A stretch of 64,000 nucleotides of DNA, taken from assembly GCF_001704415.2 (NCBI RefSeq), contig NC_030810.1:99274315-99338314 (forward strand), in the 5' to 3' direction. The position numbers were made by a program, and so were the translations under genes. A model generated the notes under the pieces. The model did no database searches. It was not told the origin of the DNA and saw nothing but the letters and a program-made list of their open reading frames with translations. This stretch comes from Capra hircus (lineage: Eukaryota > Chordata > Mammalia > Artiodactyla > Bovidae). Below, piece after piece: positions 58,601-64,000 of the stretch (position 1 is its first letter; each line of letters starts with the position of its first letter).

Positions 58601-59167
58601 GAAGGATAATTGCTTTACAATATTGGTTTGATTTTTGCCAGACATCAACATGAATCAGCCATAGGTGTATATATGTCCCCTCCCTCTTGAACCTCCTTTC
58701 CACCTTCCACCCCTTTGGGTTGTTACAGAGTTCCACTTTGAGTTCTGAGTCACACAGCAAATTTCCATTGCCTATTTATTTTATGTTTTTCCAGCAGTCA
58801 CGTATGGATGTGAGAGTTGCTCTATAAAGAAAGCTGAGTGCCGAAGAACTGATTTGGGAAAGATTGAAGGCAGGAGGAGAAGGGGATGACAGAAAATGAA
58901 ATGGTTGGATGGGATCACAGACTCAATGGACATGAGTTTGAGTAAACCCCGGGAGTTGGTGACAGACAGGGAGGCCTGGCATGCTGCAGTCCATGGGGTC
59001 GCAAAGAGCCTGACATGACTAAGTGACTGGACTGAACTGAATTGAATTCCACATCCCTGACCCCAAGAGATTACCCAAAGTGCTGCTACCTTTTTCCCCC
59101 CTCTTTAGCATCTGCCCTCTACCTAGCTTCTCAGCCTCTTGTTCCTTGCCAAGACTTGGCAAATGCC
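40530..59167 (-). CDS. Myomegalin (PDE4DIP)/NBPF-like gene, eight exons, partial
   Basis: Eight minus-strand exons have AG/GT borders and compatible phases: 59123-59167, 55385-55535, 51461-51693, 49863-49914, 48634-48821, 44247-44480, 42539-42670 and 40530-40604. Together they give about 370 codons without a stop. The protein resembles the part of myomegalin around its coiled coils. 51461-51693 encodes LTHLREKIRIGRAVSSLL and HFREQLAKSSQLAESLASKF; 42539-42670 encodes LRQRLEESVFINDRLRERLE. Myomegalin is a Golgi/centrosome scaffold that binds PDE4D, and NBPF genes derive from it. The differences from the human PDE4DIP protein as I remember it are too many for an orthologue, so a paralogue is likelier. 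Start, end and expression are unseen. It may be a working gene or a recent pseudogene; intact splice sites favour the former. Confidence 0.72.
40610..41605. other. Intron DNA, unassigned
   Basis: No exon is recognised here. Open frames on the plus strand (41074-41310) and minus strand (41320-41721) show no domain. Confidence 0.4.
41610..42325 (+). mobile_element. Bov-tA SINE split by a BovB 3' fragment
   Basis: The Bov-tA head and body run from 41610 (cttcccaggtggtgcagtgg) to caacccac near 41733. BovB 3' sequence occupies about 41734-42223 and ends in repeated gaact units. The SINE resumes at agtatccttgcttggagaat and ends near 42325. The LINE therefore jumped into the older SINE. Confidence 0.9.
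42539..42670 (-). CDS. Exon 7: conserved coiled coil (132 bp)
   Basis: Acceptor tggtatgcaacag and donor GTAGGA. It encodes ADLLEKNLIEIQNLRQRLEE followed by SVFINDRLRERLEYVLSDAS. This is the segment most clearly recognisable as myomegalin (LGEIRNLRQRLEESICINDR in the human protein as recalled). Confidence 0.88.
42841..43122 (+). mobile_element. Bov-A2 SINE dimer
   Basis: Two Bov monomers end in a CAG tract. The direct repeat aggctttcaatcc flanks it (near 42831-42843 and 43123-43135), a young insertion within the intron between exons 6 and 7. Confidence 0.9.
43136..44240. other. Intron DNA, unassigned
   Basis: No exon was found. A short GT-rich tract lies near 43787-43813. Confidence 0.35.
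44247..44480 (-). CDS. Exon 6: Ser/Pro-rich linker (234 bp)
   Basis: Acceptor ttcctttctggacag and donor GTAAAA. It encodes VSPATPADSASLPSNHSE, then a Gly/Pro/Asn-rich stretch and KPQKMNASGNLSSSSSLDRP, ending NSKPS. Myomegalin has a collinear segment (RPQKGSVSGDLSSGSS, NSKPTG). Likely disordered. Confidence 0.82.
44530..44975 (+). mobile_element. Old LTR-like interspersed repeat
   Basis: The phrases caaaaattcatgtctacctg, gaacctaagactgtgacctt and gttttcagaactgtgagaga are hallmarks of a widespread, old mammalian repeat that I believe is of the MaLR LTR class. The family assignment is uncertain. Confidence 0.5.
44980..46640. other. Intron DNA with poly-A tract
   Basis: No exon is supported. A 21-base A run lies at about 45666-45686. 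A GC-rich island around 45425-45545 gave an exon-like stretch that I rejected. Confidence 0.35.
46645..46872 (+). mobile_element. Bov-tA SINE
   Basis: Head gggcttccctgctggttcag, box ccaggtttgatccccgggt, tail acaagagtcgaacaagactt. A similar word, actcatttata/attcatttata, flanks it as a probable target-site duplication. Confidence 0.9.
47090..47310 (+). mobile_element. MIR-type SINE
   Basis: Recognised by the core cctgacctcactgggcctca and the trailing atgctcaataaatgtgaatt. Ancient and diverged. Confidence 0.6.
47417..47610 (+). mobile_element. BovB LINE 3' end
   Basis: Only the last 190 bp remain, from gaaaagaccctgatgctggg to ggacacgactgagtgaa. Catgcct occurs on both sides as a possible target-site duplication. 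Confidence 0.88.
48033..48240 (+). mobile_element. Bov-tA SINE
   Basis: Near-complete copy with head gggcttccctggaagctcag, an intact B-box-like ggttcgatccc and the Bov tail. Confidence 0.92.
48634..48821 (-). CDS. Exon 5: main part of the Olduvai (DUF1220)-like domain (188 bp)
   Basis: Acceptor tttcttacttcctag and donor GTAAGT. It encodes TDVLQTQQDAQPQ early and SPSSTYLLLNQQKVRPAVDM at its end. These compare with the EVLQDSLDR and YILEQQRVG-ALDMD signatures of Olduvai domains. The ancestral conserved-mammal type in PDE4DIP keeps an SPSSTSFL block, which is also close. Assignment is from memory of the family. Confidence 0.75.
49203..49410 (+). mobile_element. Bov-tA SINE
   Basis: Head gggcttccctggtggctcag and the body through agtcagacacaactgagtga. 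It lies in the intron between exons 4 and 5. Confidence 0.92.
49863..49914 (-). CDS. Exon 4: first part of the Olduvai-like doublet (52 bp)
   Basis: Acceptor ccaaattt-ggttttcag and donor GTAACT. It encodes DDGISKKKQREQVLQRL (the first Asp is shared with the previous exon) and ends in AG, which pairs with the T opening the next exon. The xxRLS ending matches the point where the two-exon Olduvai unit is split in NBPF and myomegalin genes. Confidence 0.65.
50107..50380 (-). mobile_element. Bov-A2 SINE dimer
   Basis: A minus-strand pair of Bov monomers; the CAG tract appears as gctactgctgcta at the left end. Confidence 0.9.
50772..50909 (+). mobile_element. tRNA-Glu-derived SINE (ART2/CHR type)
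   Basis: Head gggacttccctggcagtcca, box attcgatccgtggtcaggga, then an A-rich tail. This is the ruminant/cetacean tRNA-Glu SINE type, distinct from Bov-tA. Confidence 0.8.
50950..51110 (+). mobile_element. Probable MIR remnant
   Basis: The phrases tgatcctaagaacaatcatg and ggtgaggaaacagatatcaa match the 3' half of MIR elements. Confidence 0.5.
51461..51693 (-). CDS. Exon 3: coiled-coil exon shared by myomegalin and NBPF proteins (233 bp)
   Basis: Acceptor cacttta-g and donor GTAAGC. It encodes KYSLIQDQARDLTHLREKIR near its start, then FEELLSSRKIDYNMEQHFRE and a SKFNT end. The same order (QAREL-LR-KI-EG, a short loop, FREQLA-G-QL) occurs in myomegalin and, diverged, in NBPF proteins. No stop or frameshift. 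Confidence 0.85.
51930..52895 (-). mobile_element. L1 LINE 3' region
   Basis: The reverse complement is L1 3' text. Plus-strand cues include ttggagtataatcactttac, ggctgagcaatattctgttg, gtcttggctattgttaacag and ggccactctgaccagtgtga. Confidence 0.9.
52900..54130 (+). mobile_element. L1 LINE 3' region, opposite orientation, with a nested Bov-tA
   Basis: Plus-strand L1 with aaggtatcacctcacactgg (the complement of text in the preceding fragment), tgaacagataaatagacggt and an A-rich end. A Bov-tA (53030-53224) is inserted near taagcta-tacta words that may be its target-site duplication. The two L1 pieces are head to head. Confidence 0.85.
53030..53224 (+). mobile_element. Bov-tA SINE nested in L1
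   Basis: Full head and body (gggcttccctggtggctcag to agtcggacatgattgag). Confidence 0.9.
54165..54320 (+). mobile_element. Probable MIR remnant
   Basis: Recognised by ctgtacaactgtgagcaagc and ctttgggccttggtgttctc. Confidence 0.45.
54973..55190 (+). mobile_element. Bov-tA SINE
   Basis: Head ggcttccctggtggctcagt and the body through agtcagacacaacttggtga. It lies about 200 bp downstream of exon 2 on the gene's strand. Confidence 0.92.
55385..55535 (-). CDS. Exon 2 of the set (151 bp)
   Basis: Acceptor ctctctttccttttgaag and donor GTAAGG. It encodes GSKKFLCEKMLQLKPG, a charged linker, and FSSMSYS. It ends with GA, which completes a Glu codon with the G that opens the next exon. Confidence 0.7.
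55540..57430. other. Intron DNA with one short SINE
   Basis: No further exon is recognised. A truncated tRNA-type SINE lies at about 56290-56415 (agctcagttggtaaagaatc, tgcaatgcaggagaccctca, then an A/T-rich tail). Confidence 0.5.
57434..57842 (+). mobile_element. BovB 3' end split by a minus-strand Bov-tA
   Basis: BovB runs from cacttgatgcaaagagcaga to gatgacaaaaggag. A Bov-tA on the minus strand occupies about 57508-57692, then BovB resumes (gcaaaggatgagatggtcag) to its tail. Confidence 0.88.
57947..58158 (-). mobile_element. Bov-tA SINE
   Basis: Minus-strand copy flanked by gggatcac repeats (near 57937 and 58153), a likely target-site duplication. Confidence 0.9.
58578..58790 (-). mobile_element. 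L1 LINE 3' fragment
   Basis: The reverse complement matches the L1 3' end (ataattgctttacaatattg, catgaatcagccataggtgt). Confidence 0.8.
58793..59045 (+). mobile_element. BovB LINE 3' fragment, internally deleted
   Basis: The region coding for VTYGCESC is joined to gggaaagattgaaggcagga, so about 150 bp is missing. It ends in actggactgaactgaattga. Confidence 0.88.
59123..59167 (-). CDS. Candidate exon 1 of the set (45 bp)
   Basis: The acceptor ctgcctttgcccctcag precedes it and the donor GTAGAG follows. It reads HLPSLGKEQEAEKL with two bases before and one after, and joins in phase to the next exon (AEKL-G-GSKK). It is short, so chance is possible. Confidence 0.45.
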   Translation of the reverse strand, partial: GICQVLARNKRLRS

Positions 59168-59491
59168 CTGAGGGGCAAAGGCAGAGAATTAGTTTCCTTC
59201 CAATGAGCCTCTCTCTAGAACTGGCTCTGTGTGTCCTGACTGCACTGGTAGTTTTCCAAAGACTTCAAATATAATTCCTTTAAATCAGATTTTATCTACT
59301 TGTTTTCAGAGTATGCGCTGGTTTGCTACAGATACTCCATTCACTGAAATAGGAAATCTACAAATTCCAGGTAAATTAAATTTTCCTACTTTGATTCCTT
59401 AAGAACAACAAAAAATAAGGGGTCACTGATACATACTTGGATTTTTCTTATATTTGGGTAAGTCTGATTTGGCTCCTGCATTGCAGGTGGG

Positions 59492-59698
59492 TCGGGGCTT
59501 CCCTAGTGGCTCAGTGGTAAAGAATCCCCCTGCAATGCAGGAGATTCAGGTTCCATCCCTGGGTTGGGAAGATCCCCTGCAGAAGGGAAATGGCAACCCA
59601 CTCCAGTATTCTTGCCTGGGAAATCCCATCGACAGAGAAGTTAGCAGGCTACAGTCCCTGGGGTTGTAAAAGAGTCAGACATTACTTTACGACTAAAC
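59492..59698 (+). mobile_element. Bov-tA SINE
   Basis: Head gggcttccctagtggctcag and the body to agtcagacattactttacga. Confidence 0.9.
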
Positions 59699-59933
59699 AA
59701 CAAGTCTGGTTGTATACTAAAAGCACTTCCTAGAATCATGTGCAAAGATTTTCTACCATGAGCTGAAAAATCATTATGCCTGCATAGAAGTCCAAGAATA
59801 TGATGAAGTTTGCTCCAGTTCCTTGCTGAGCCGTCTGCACTTCAGTTAGATCACTATCAAACCTTGCCAGTAACCAGTTTTCCAGTACCGGTCACTAATA
59901 TGTGGGAGAAGAGGCCAACCAAACCATTCAGTT

Positions 59934-61290
59934 CAGTTCAGTTCAGTTCAGTGGCTCAGTCGTGTCCGACTCTTTTCGACCCCATGAATCGCAGCACGCC
60001 AGGCCTCCCTGTCCATCACCAACTCCTGCAGTTCACTCAAACTCATGTCCATCGAGTCGGTGATGCCATCCAGCCATCTCATCCTCTGTCGTCCTCTTCT
60101 CCTCCTGCCCCCAATCCCTCCCAGCATCAGAGTCTTTTCCAATGAGTCAGCTCTTCGCATGAGATGGCCAAAGTACTGGAGTTTCAGCTTTAGCATCATT
60201 CCTTCCAAAAAACACCCAGGACTGATCTCCTTTAGAATGGACTGGTTGGATCTCCTTGCCGTCCAAGGGACTCTCAAGAGTCTTCTCTAACACCACAGTT
60301 CAAAAGCATCAATTCTTCTGTGCTCAGCTTTCTTCACAGTCCAACTCTCACATCCATACACGACTACTGGAAAAACCATATACTTGACTAGACAGACCTT
60401 TGTTGGTAAACTAATGGCTCTGCTTTTGAATATGCTATCTAGGTTGGTCATAACTTTTCTTCCAAGGAGTAAGCGTCTTTTAATTTCATGGCTGCAGTCA
60501 CCATCTGCAGTGATTTTGGAGCCCAAAAAAATAAAGTCTGACACTGTTTCCACTGTTTCCCCATCTATTTGCCATGAAGTGATGGGACCAGATGCCATGA
60601 TCTTCGTTTTCTGAATGTTAAGCTTTAAGCCAACTTTTTCACTCTCCTTTTTCACTTTCATCAAGAGGCTCTTTAGTTCCTCTTCACTTTCTGCCATAAG
60701 GGTGGTGTCATCTGTATATCTGAGGTTATTGATATTTCTCCCAGAAATCTTAATTCCAGCTTGTGCTTCTTCCAGCCCAGCGTTTCTCATGATGTACTCT
60801 GCATAGAAGTTAAATAAGCAGGGTGACAATATACAGCTTTGACGTACTCCTTTTCCTGTTTGGATCCAGTCTGTTGTTCCATGTCCAGTTCTAACTGTTG
60901 CTTCCTGACCTGCATATAGGTTTCTCAAGAGGCAGGTCAGGTGGTTTGATATTCCCATCTCTTTCAGAATTTTCCACAGTTTATTGTGATCCACACAGTC
61001 AAAGGCTTTGGCATAGTCAATAAAGCAGAAGTAGATGTTTTTCTGGAACTCTCTTGCTTTTTCCATGATCCAGCAGATGTTGGCAATTTGATCTCTGGTT
61101 CCTCTGCCTTTTCTAAAACCAGCTTGAACATCTGGAAGTTCACAGTTCACATACTGCTGAAGCCTGGCTTGGAGAATTTTGAGCATTACTTTAGTAACCT
61201 GTGAGATGAGTGTAATTGTGCGGTAGCTTGAGCATTCTTTGGCATTGCCTTTGTTTGGGATTGGAATGAAAACTGACCTTTTCCAGTAGA
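59934..61290 (-). mobile_element. BovB LINE 3' half with the longest RT frame in the window
   Basis: A minus-strand, 5'-truncated BovB. A 299-codon frame (60287-61186) covers most of the reverse transcriptase, including DYAKAFDCVDHNKLW, the GKGVRQSCILSPCLF block, the active site and the post-RT region. It ends at a TAG (60287-60289) where related copies read TGG; the frame then stays open to the C-terminus (59948-60277). The active-site tetrapeptide reads YTDD (60707-60718) where sister copies have YADD. The left end is the (TTCAG)n tail typical of BovB. Encodes no complete protein. Confidence 0.94.
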
Positions 61291-61385
61291 CATTCTTAAT
61301 ATATTCCTGGGAATGTTGAAAGTCAGCAGTGGTATAGTTAGAAGTGGAAATAAAAGGCTTAATAATAATAACAAAAATAACATCT

Positions 61386-61525
61386 TTCTTGGAGCTTTAC
61401 TGTGTGACCAGCACCGTTCCTCAGTGCTTTACTATGTAATAATTTACTAAGTCCACATAACAACTCTGAAACATAGTGTAGGATTTTATCACCCTCTTGT
61501 TGCAGAGGAAAACACTGAGGCAGTA
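61386..61525 (+). mobile_element. MIR-type SINE
   Basis: The phrases ctcagtgctttactatgtaa and ttgcagaggaaaacactgag match MIR. Confidence 0.6.
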
Positions 61526-61529
61526 AAAG

Positions 61530-62095
61530 GCCGAGCTAACCTTTTAAGGGTCCCACCACTACGATGATGAGACCCAGCACTCAGACCCAGGCAGAGCCCT
61601 TCTCCTTGGCCATCATGCTCAGTGAGAAGGCTTCACTAAGATTTGCATCTCTTCCTTCTTGTTCTACCTCCAAGATTTCAAAGAAAAAAAGAAGACTGAA
61701 AGGAAGGCTTACGAAACATTTAGTCCCAATTAACAAAATAAGGAAGAGAAGAAAGTAAATAAAAACCATTTAATCTACCCCAAAACAGAATACATGGGTC
61801 CAGAGATGATGTGATCATATCTCCCAACCAGAAGTGTTTATGGGTCTTCATTCTCCTGGTCTGAACAAGGGAGTTCCCTAGAGAGGCTCCTAGGAAAAAT
61901 GGTTAACAGGGTCTTTTATGTTCAAAGGGTGGAGGGGCCAGCTGAGCACCTCTTCTTGACTTAGAGAAGAGAGAGTGCTCCTAAAGGGACAAGGAGGAGG
62001 GAGAATATTCCATAAAAAATAAGACAAATTCATGCTTTTCTAAGTTCATTAATGAAATAACCCTTTCATATTTAGCCATATCCATGTACCTTTAC
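61530..62095. other. Unassigned DNA
   Basis: No gene or clear repeat recognised. Confidence 0.35.
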
Positions 62096-62097
62096 TG

Positions 62098-62315
62098 GGG
62101 CTTCCCTAGTGGCTCAGTGGTAAAGAACCCACCTGCCAATGGAGAGAGACAGGAGAGGTAGGTTCCATTCCTGGGTCACGATGATCCCCTGGAGAAGGAA
62201 ATGGCAACCCACTCCAGTATTCTTGCCTTGAAAATTCTATGGACAGAGGAGCCTGGCAGGCTGCAGTCCATGGGGGTCGCAGAGTCAGACACAACTGAGT
62301 GACTAAGCATGCACG
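62098..62315 (+). mobile_element. Bov-tA SINE
   Basis: Head gggcttccctagtggctcag through cagacacaactgagtgacta. Confidence 0.9.
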
Positions 62316-62474
62316 TGTACCTTTATCATTGAAAACTTAATGCTTTCTTTACAGTGATTCACATTTTTTTCTTCCTCTACTTTTTTGCTTGTTAGGTCAT
62401 TTAACATGTCTTTGTTTATTTTCAAGTCCTTGTTTAACAGTCCAGCATCAAGGCCACCTGAGAGTTGTCTTTTT

Positions 62475-62600
62475 TGTTGTTGTTCAGACGCTGTCATGTC
62501 CAACTCTTTGCAACCCCACGGACTGCAGCATGCCAGGCTCCCCTGTCCTTTACTATCTCCCAGAGTTTGCACAAATTCATGTCCATTAAATTGGTCATCC
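62475..62600 (-). mobile_element. BovB 3' tail fragment
   Basis: Only the terminal 120 bp, on the minus strand (gttgttcagacgctgtcatg to aaattcatgtccattaaatt). Confidence 0.8.
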
Positions 62601-62724
62601 CTTTTTTGATTATATGTCACTTTTTGCTTTACTGTGCCTCCAGTAACTTATTAATATGTGTCAGACAGTGTGTTTGACAGTGTAGAGACAGAAGTAAATA
62701 TTTACTCTGCAGTATGAATATGAA

Positions 62725-63170
62725 AGAAGCAATAGTTAGAACCCTGTATGGAACAACTGATTGGTTCAAGATTAAGAAAGGTGTATGACAGGTTGTCTGC
62801 TGTCACCGTTAGTTTAACCTATATGCTGAGCACATCATAAGAAATGCCAGGCTGGATGAGTTACAAGCTGGAATCAAGATAGGTGGGAGAAACATCAACA
62901 AACTCAGATATGTGGATGATACCGCTCTAATGGCAGAAAGTGAAGAGGAACTAATGCGAAGAGCTGGCTCATTTGAGAAGACCCTGATGCTGGGAAAGAT
63001 TGAGAGCAGGAGGAGAAGGGGACAAAAGAGGATGAGATGCTTGGATGGTATCACCGACTCAACGGACATGGGTTTGGGCAAACTCCGGGAGTTGGTGATA
63101 GACAGGGAGGCCTGGCGTGCTGCAGTTCATGGGGTTGCAGAGAGTCAGACACAACTGGGTGACTGAACAA
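62725..63170 (+). mobile_element. BovB fragment with internal deletion
   Basis: RT sequence with YVDD in the active site (near 62908-62921) jumps after ESEEEL to the C-terminal region (aagagctggctcatttgaga). It ends at gggtgactgaacaacaaca. Confidence 0.88.
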
Positions 63171-63184
63171 CAACAATAATGAAC

Positions 63185-64000
63185 ATGCAAAGAAATAGAG
63201 GAAAAACAACAGAAAGGGTAAGACTAGAGATCTATTCAAGAAAACTGGAAATATCAAAGGAATATTTCATCCAAGGATGGGCATAATAAAGGACAGAAAT
63301 GGTAAAGACCTAATAGAAGCAGAAGAGATCAAGTCAAGATGGAAAGAATACACAGAAGAACTGTATAAAAAAGATCTTAATGACTCAGATAACCATGATG
63401 GTGCAGTCTCTCACTCAGAGCCAGACATTCCAGAGTGTGAAGTCAAGTGGGCCTTAGGAAGCACTGCTGCCAATAAAGCTAGTGGAGATGATGGAATTCC
63501 AGCAGAGCTATTTAAAATCCTAAAAGATGATGCTATTAAAGTGCTGCAGTCAATATGTCAGTAAATTTGAAAAGCCCAGCAGTGGCTGCAGGACTGGAAA
63601 AGATCAATCTTCATCCCAGTTCCCAAGAAGGGCAGTACTAAAGAATGTTCAAACCACCAGACAATTGCACTCATCTCCTATGCTAGTAAAGTTATGCTCA
63701 AAATCCTCCAAGGTGGGCTTCAGCGCTATGTGAACTGAAAACTTTCAGATGTTCCAGCTGAGTTTAGAAAAGGCAGAGGAATCAGAGATCAAATTGCCAA
63801 CATTTGCTGGTTAACAGAGAAAGCAAGATGCAAGTTAGAACTCTGTATGGAACAACCAATTGGTTCAGGATTGAGAAAGGAGTATGACAAGCCTGTTTAT
63901 TATCACCCTGTTTATTTAACTTATACACAGAGCACATCATGCAAAATGCTGGGCTAGATGAGTCACAGGCTGGAATCAAGATCACTGGGAGAAATATCAA
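63185..64000 (+). mobile_element. BovB LINE, runs off the right edge
   Basis: Starts in the connector region (QRNRG-KQQKG reading) and continues through GIPAELFKILKDDAIKVLQS into RT. It has a stop (cagtaaatttga near 63562) and a deletion in RT that drops the DYAKAFDC block (agagaaagcaagatgcaagt near 63818). It continues past 64000. Confidence 0.9.

Noticed and set aside
59310..59370. Plus-strand exon-like segment with ttgttttcag acceptor and GTAAAT donor
   Set aside because: One frame is open for about 20 codons, but no partner exon, domain or recognisable protein was found; chance splice-like borders are common.
1..64000. CRISPR arrays, bacterial operons, phage or plasmid features
   Set aside because: The sequence is mammalian nuclear DNA. 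Repeats are interspersed transposons, and no regularly spaced short repeats with unique spacers were seen.

Overview
The window is mammalian nuclear DNA from a ruminant, most likely cattle or a close bovid. The evidence is the dense load of BovB (RTE) LINEs, Bov-tA/Bov-A2 SINEs and an ART2/CHR-type tRNA SINE, all ruminant-specific families, together with split exons and vertebrate-type tRNA genes. There is no bacterial gene structure, and nearly all long open frames are retrotransposon remnants or accidents of GC-rich DNA.

Left part (1-36 kb): a dispersed nuclear tRNA cluster. Intact-looking genes are Glu-TTC (218-289, + strand; and 8507-8578, - strand), Gly-CCC (19049-19119, -), His-GTG (23030-23101, -) and Asn-GTT (23769-23842, +). 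Damaged copies are Glu-TTC (34018-34089, +), two Val-AAC copies with wrecked T arms (10768-10830, +; 31883-31954, -), a Gly-CCC relic (21819-21889, +) and an Asn-GTT relic (12281-12354, +). The main architectural feature is an inverted segmental duplication. Arm 1 (about 6.73-10.88 kb) and arm 2 (about 31.84-35.89 kb, reverse complement) each hold an L1 tail, a 470-bp module, a Glu-TTC gene, about 1 kb of CpG-rich DNA and a Val-AAC gene. The Val copies point inward and the Glu copies outward, across a spacer of about 21 kb. A third, direct copy of the outer part of the arm lies at 29.40-30.34 kb and lacks the L1.

Right part (40-59 kb): eight phase-compatible exons on the minus strand, from 59167 down to 40530, encode a diverged myomegalin (PDE4DIP)/NBPF-like coiled-coil protein. 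An exon doublet (49863-49914 and 48634-48821) resembles an Olduvai (DUF1220) domain. In humans, PDE4DIP/NBPF genes and a large tRNA cluster share 1q21, so the window looks syntenic with that region; this is inference.

The remaining DNA is mainly interspersed repeats: BovB fragments in both orientations, L1 tails, MIRs, one solo LTR, and a 5'-truncated EEF1A1 processed pseudogene (38222-39055) abutting an inverted BovB piece. BovB copies, including the longest reverse-transcriptase frame (60287-61186, -), carry stops, frameshifts or deletions. The last BovB runs off the right edge of the window.
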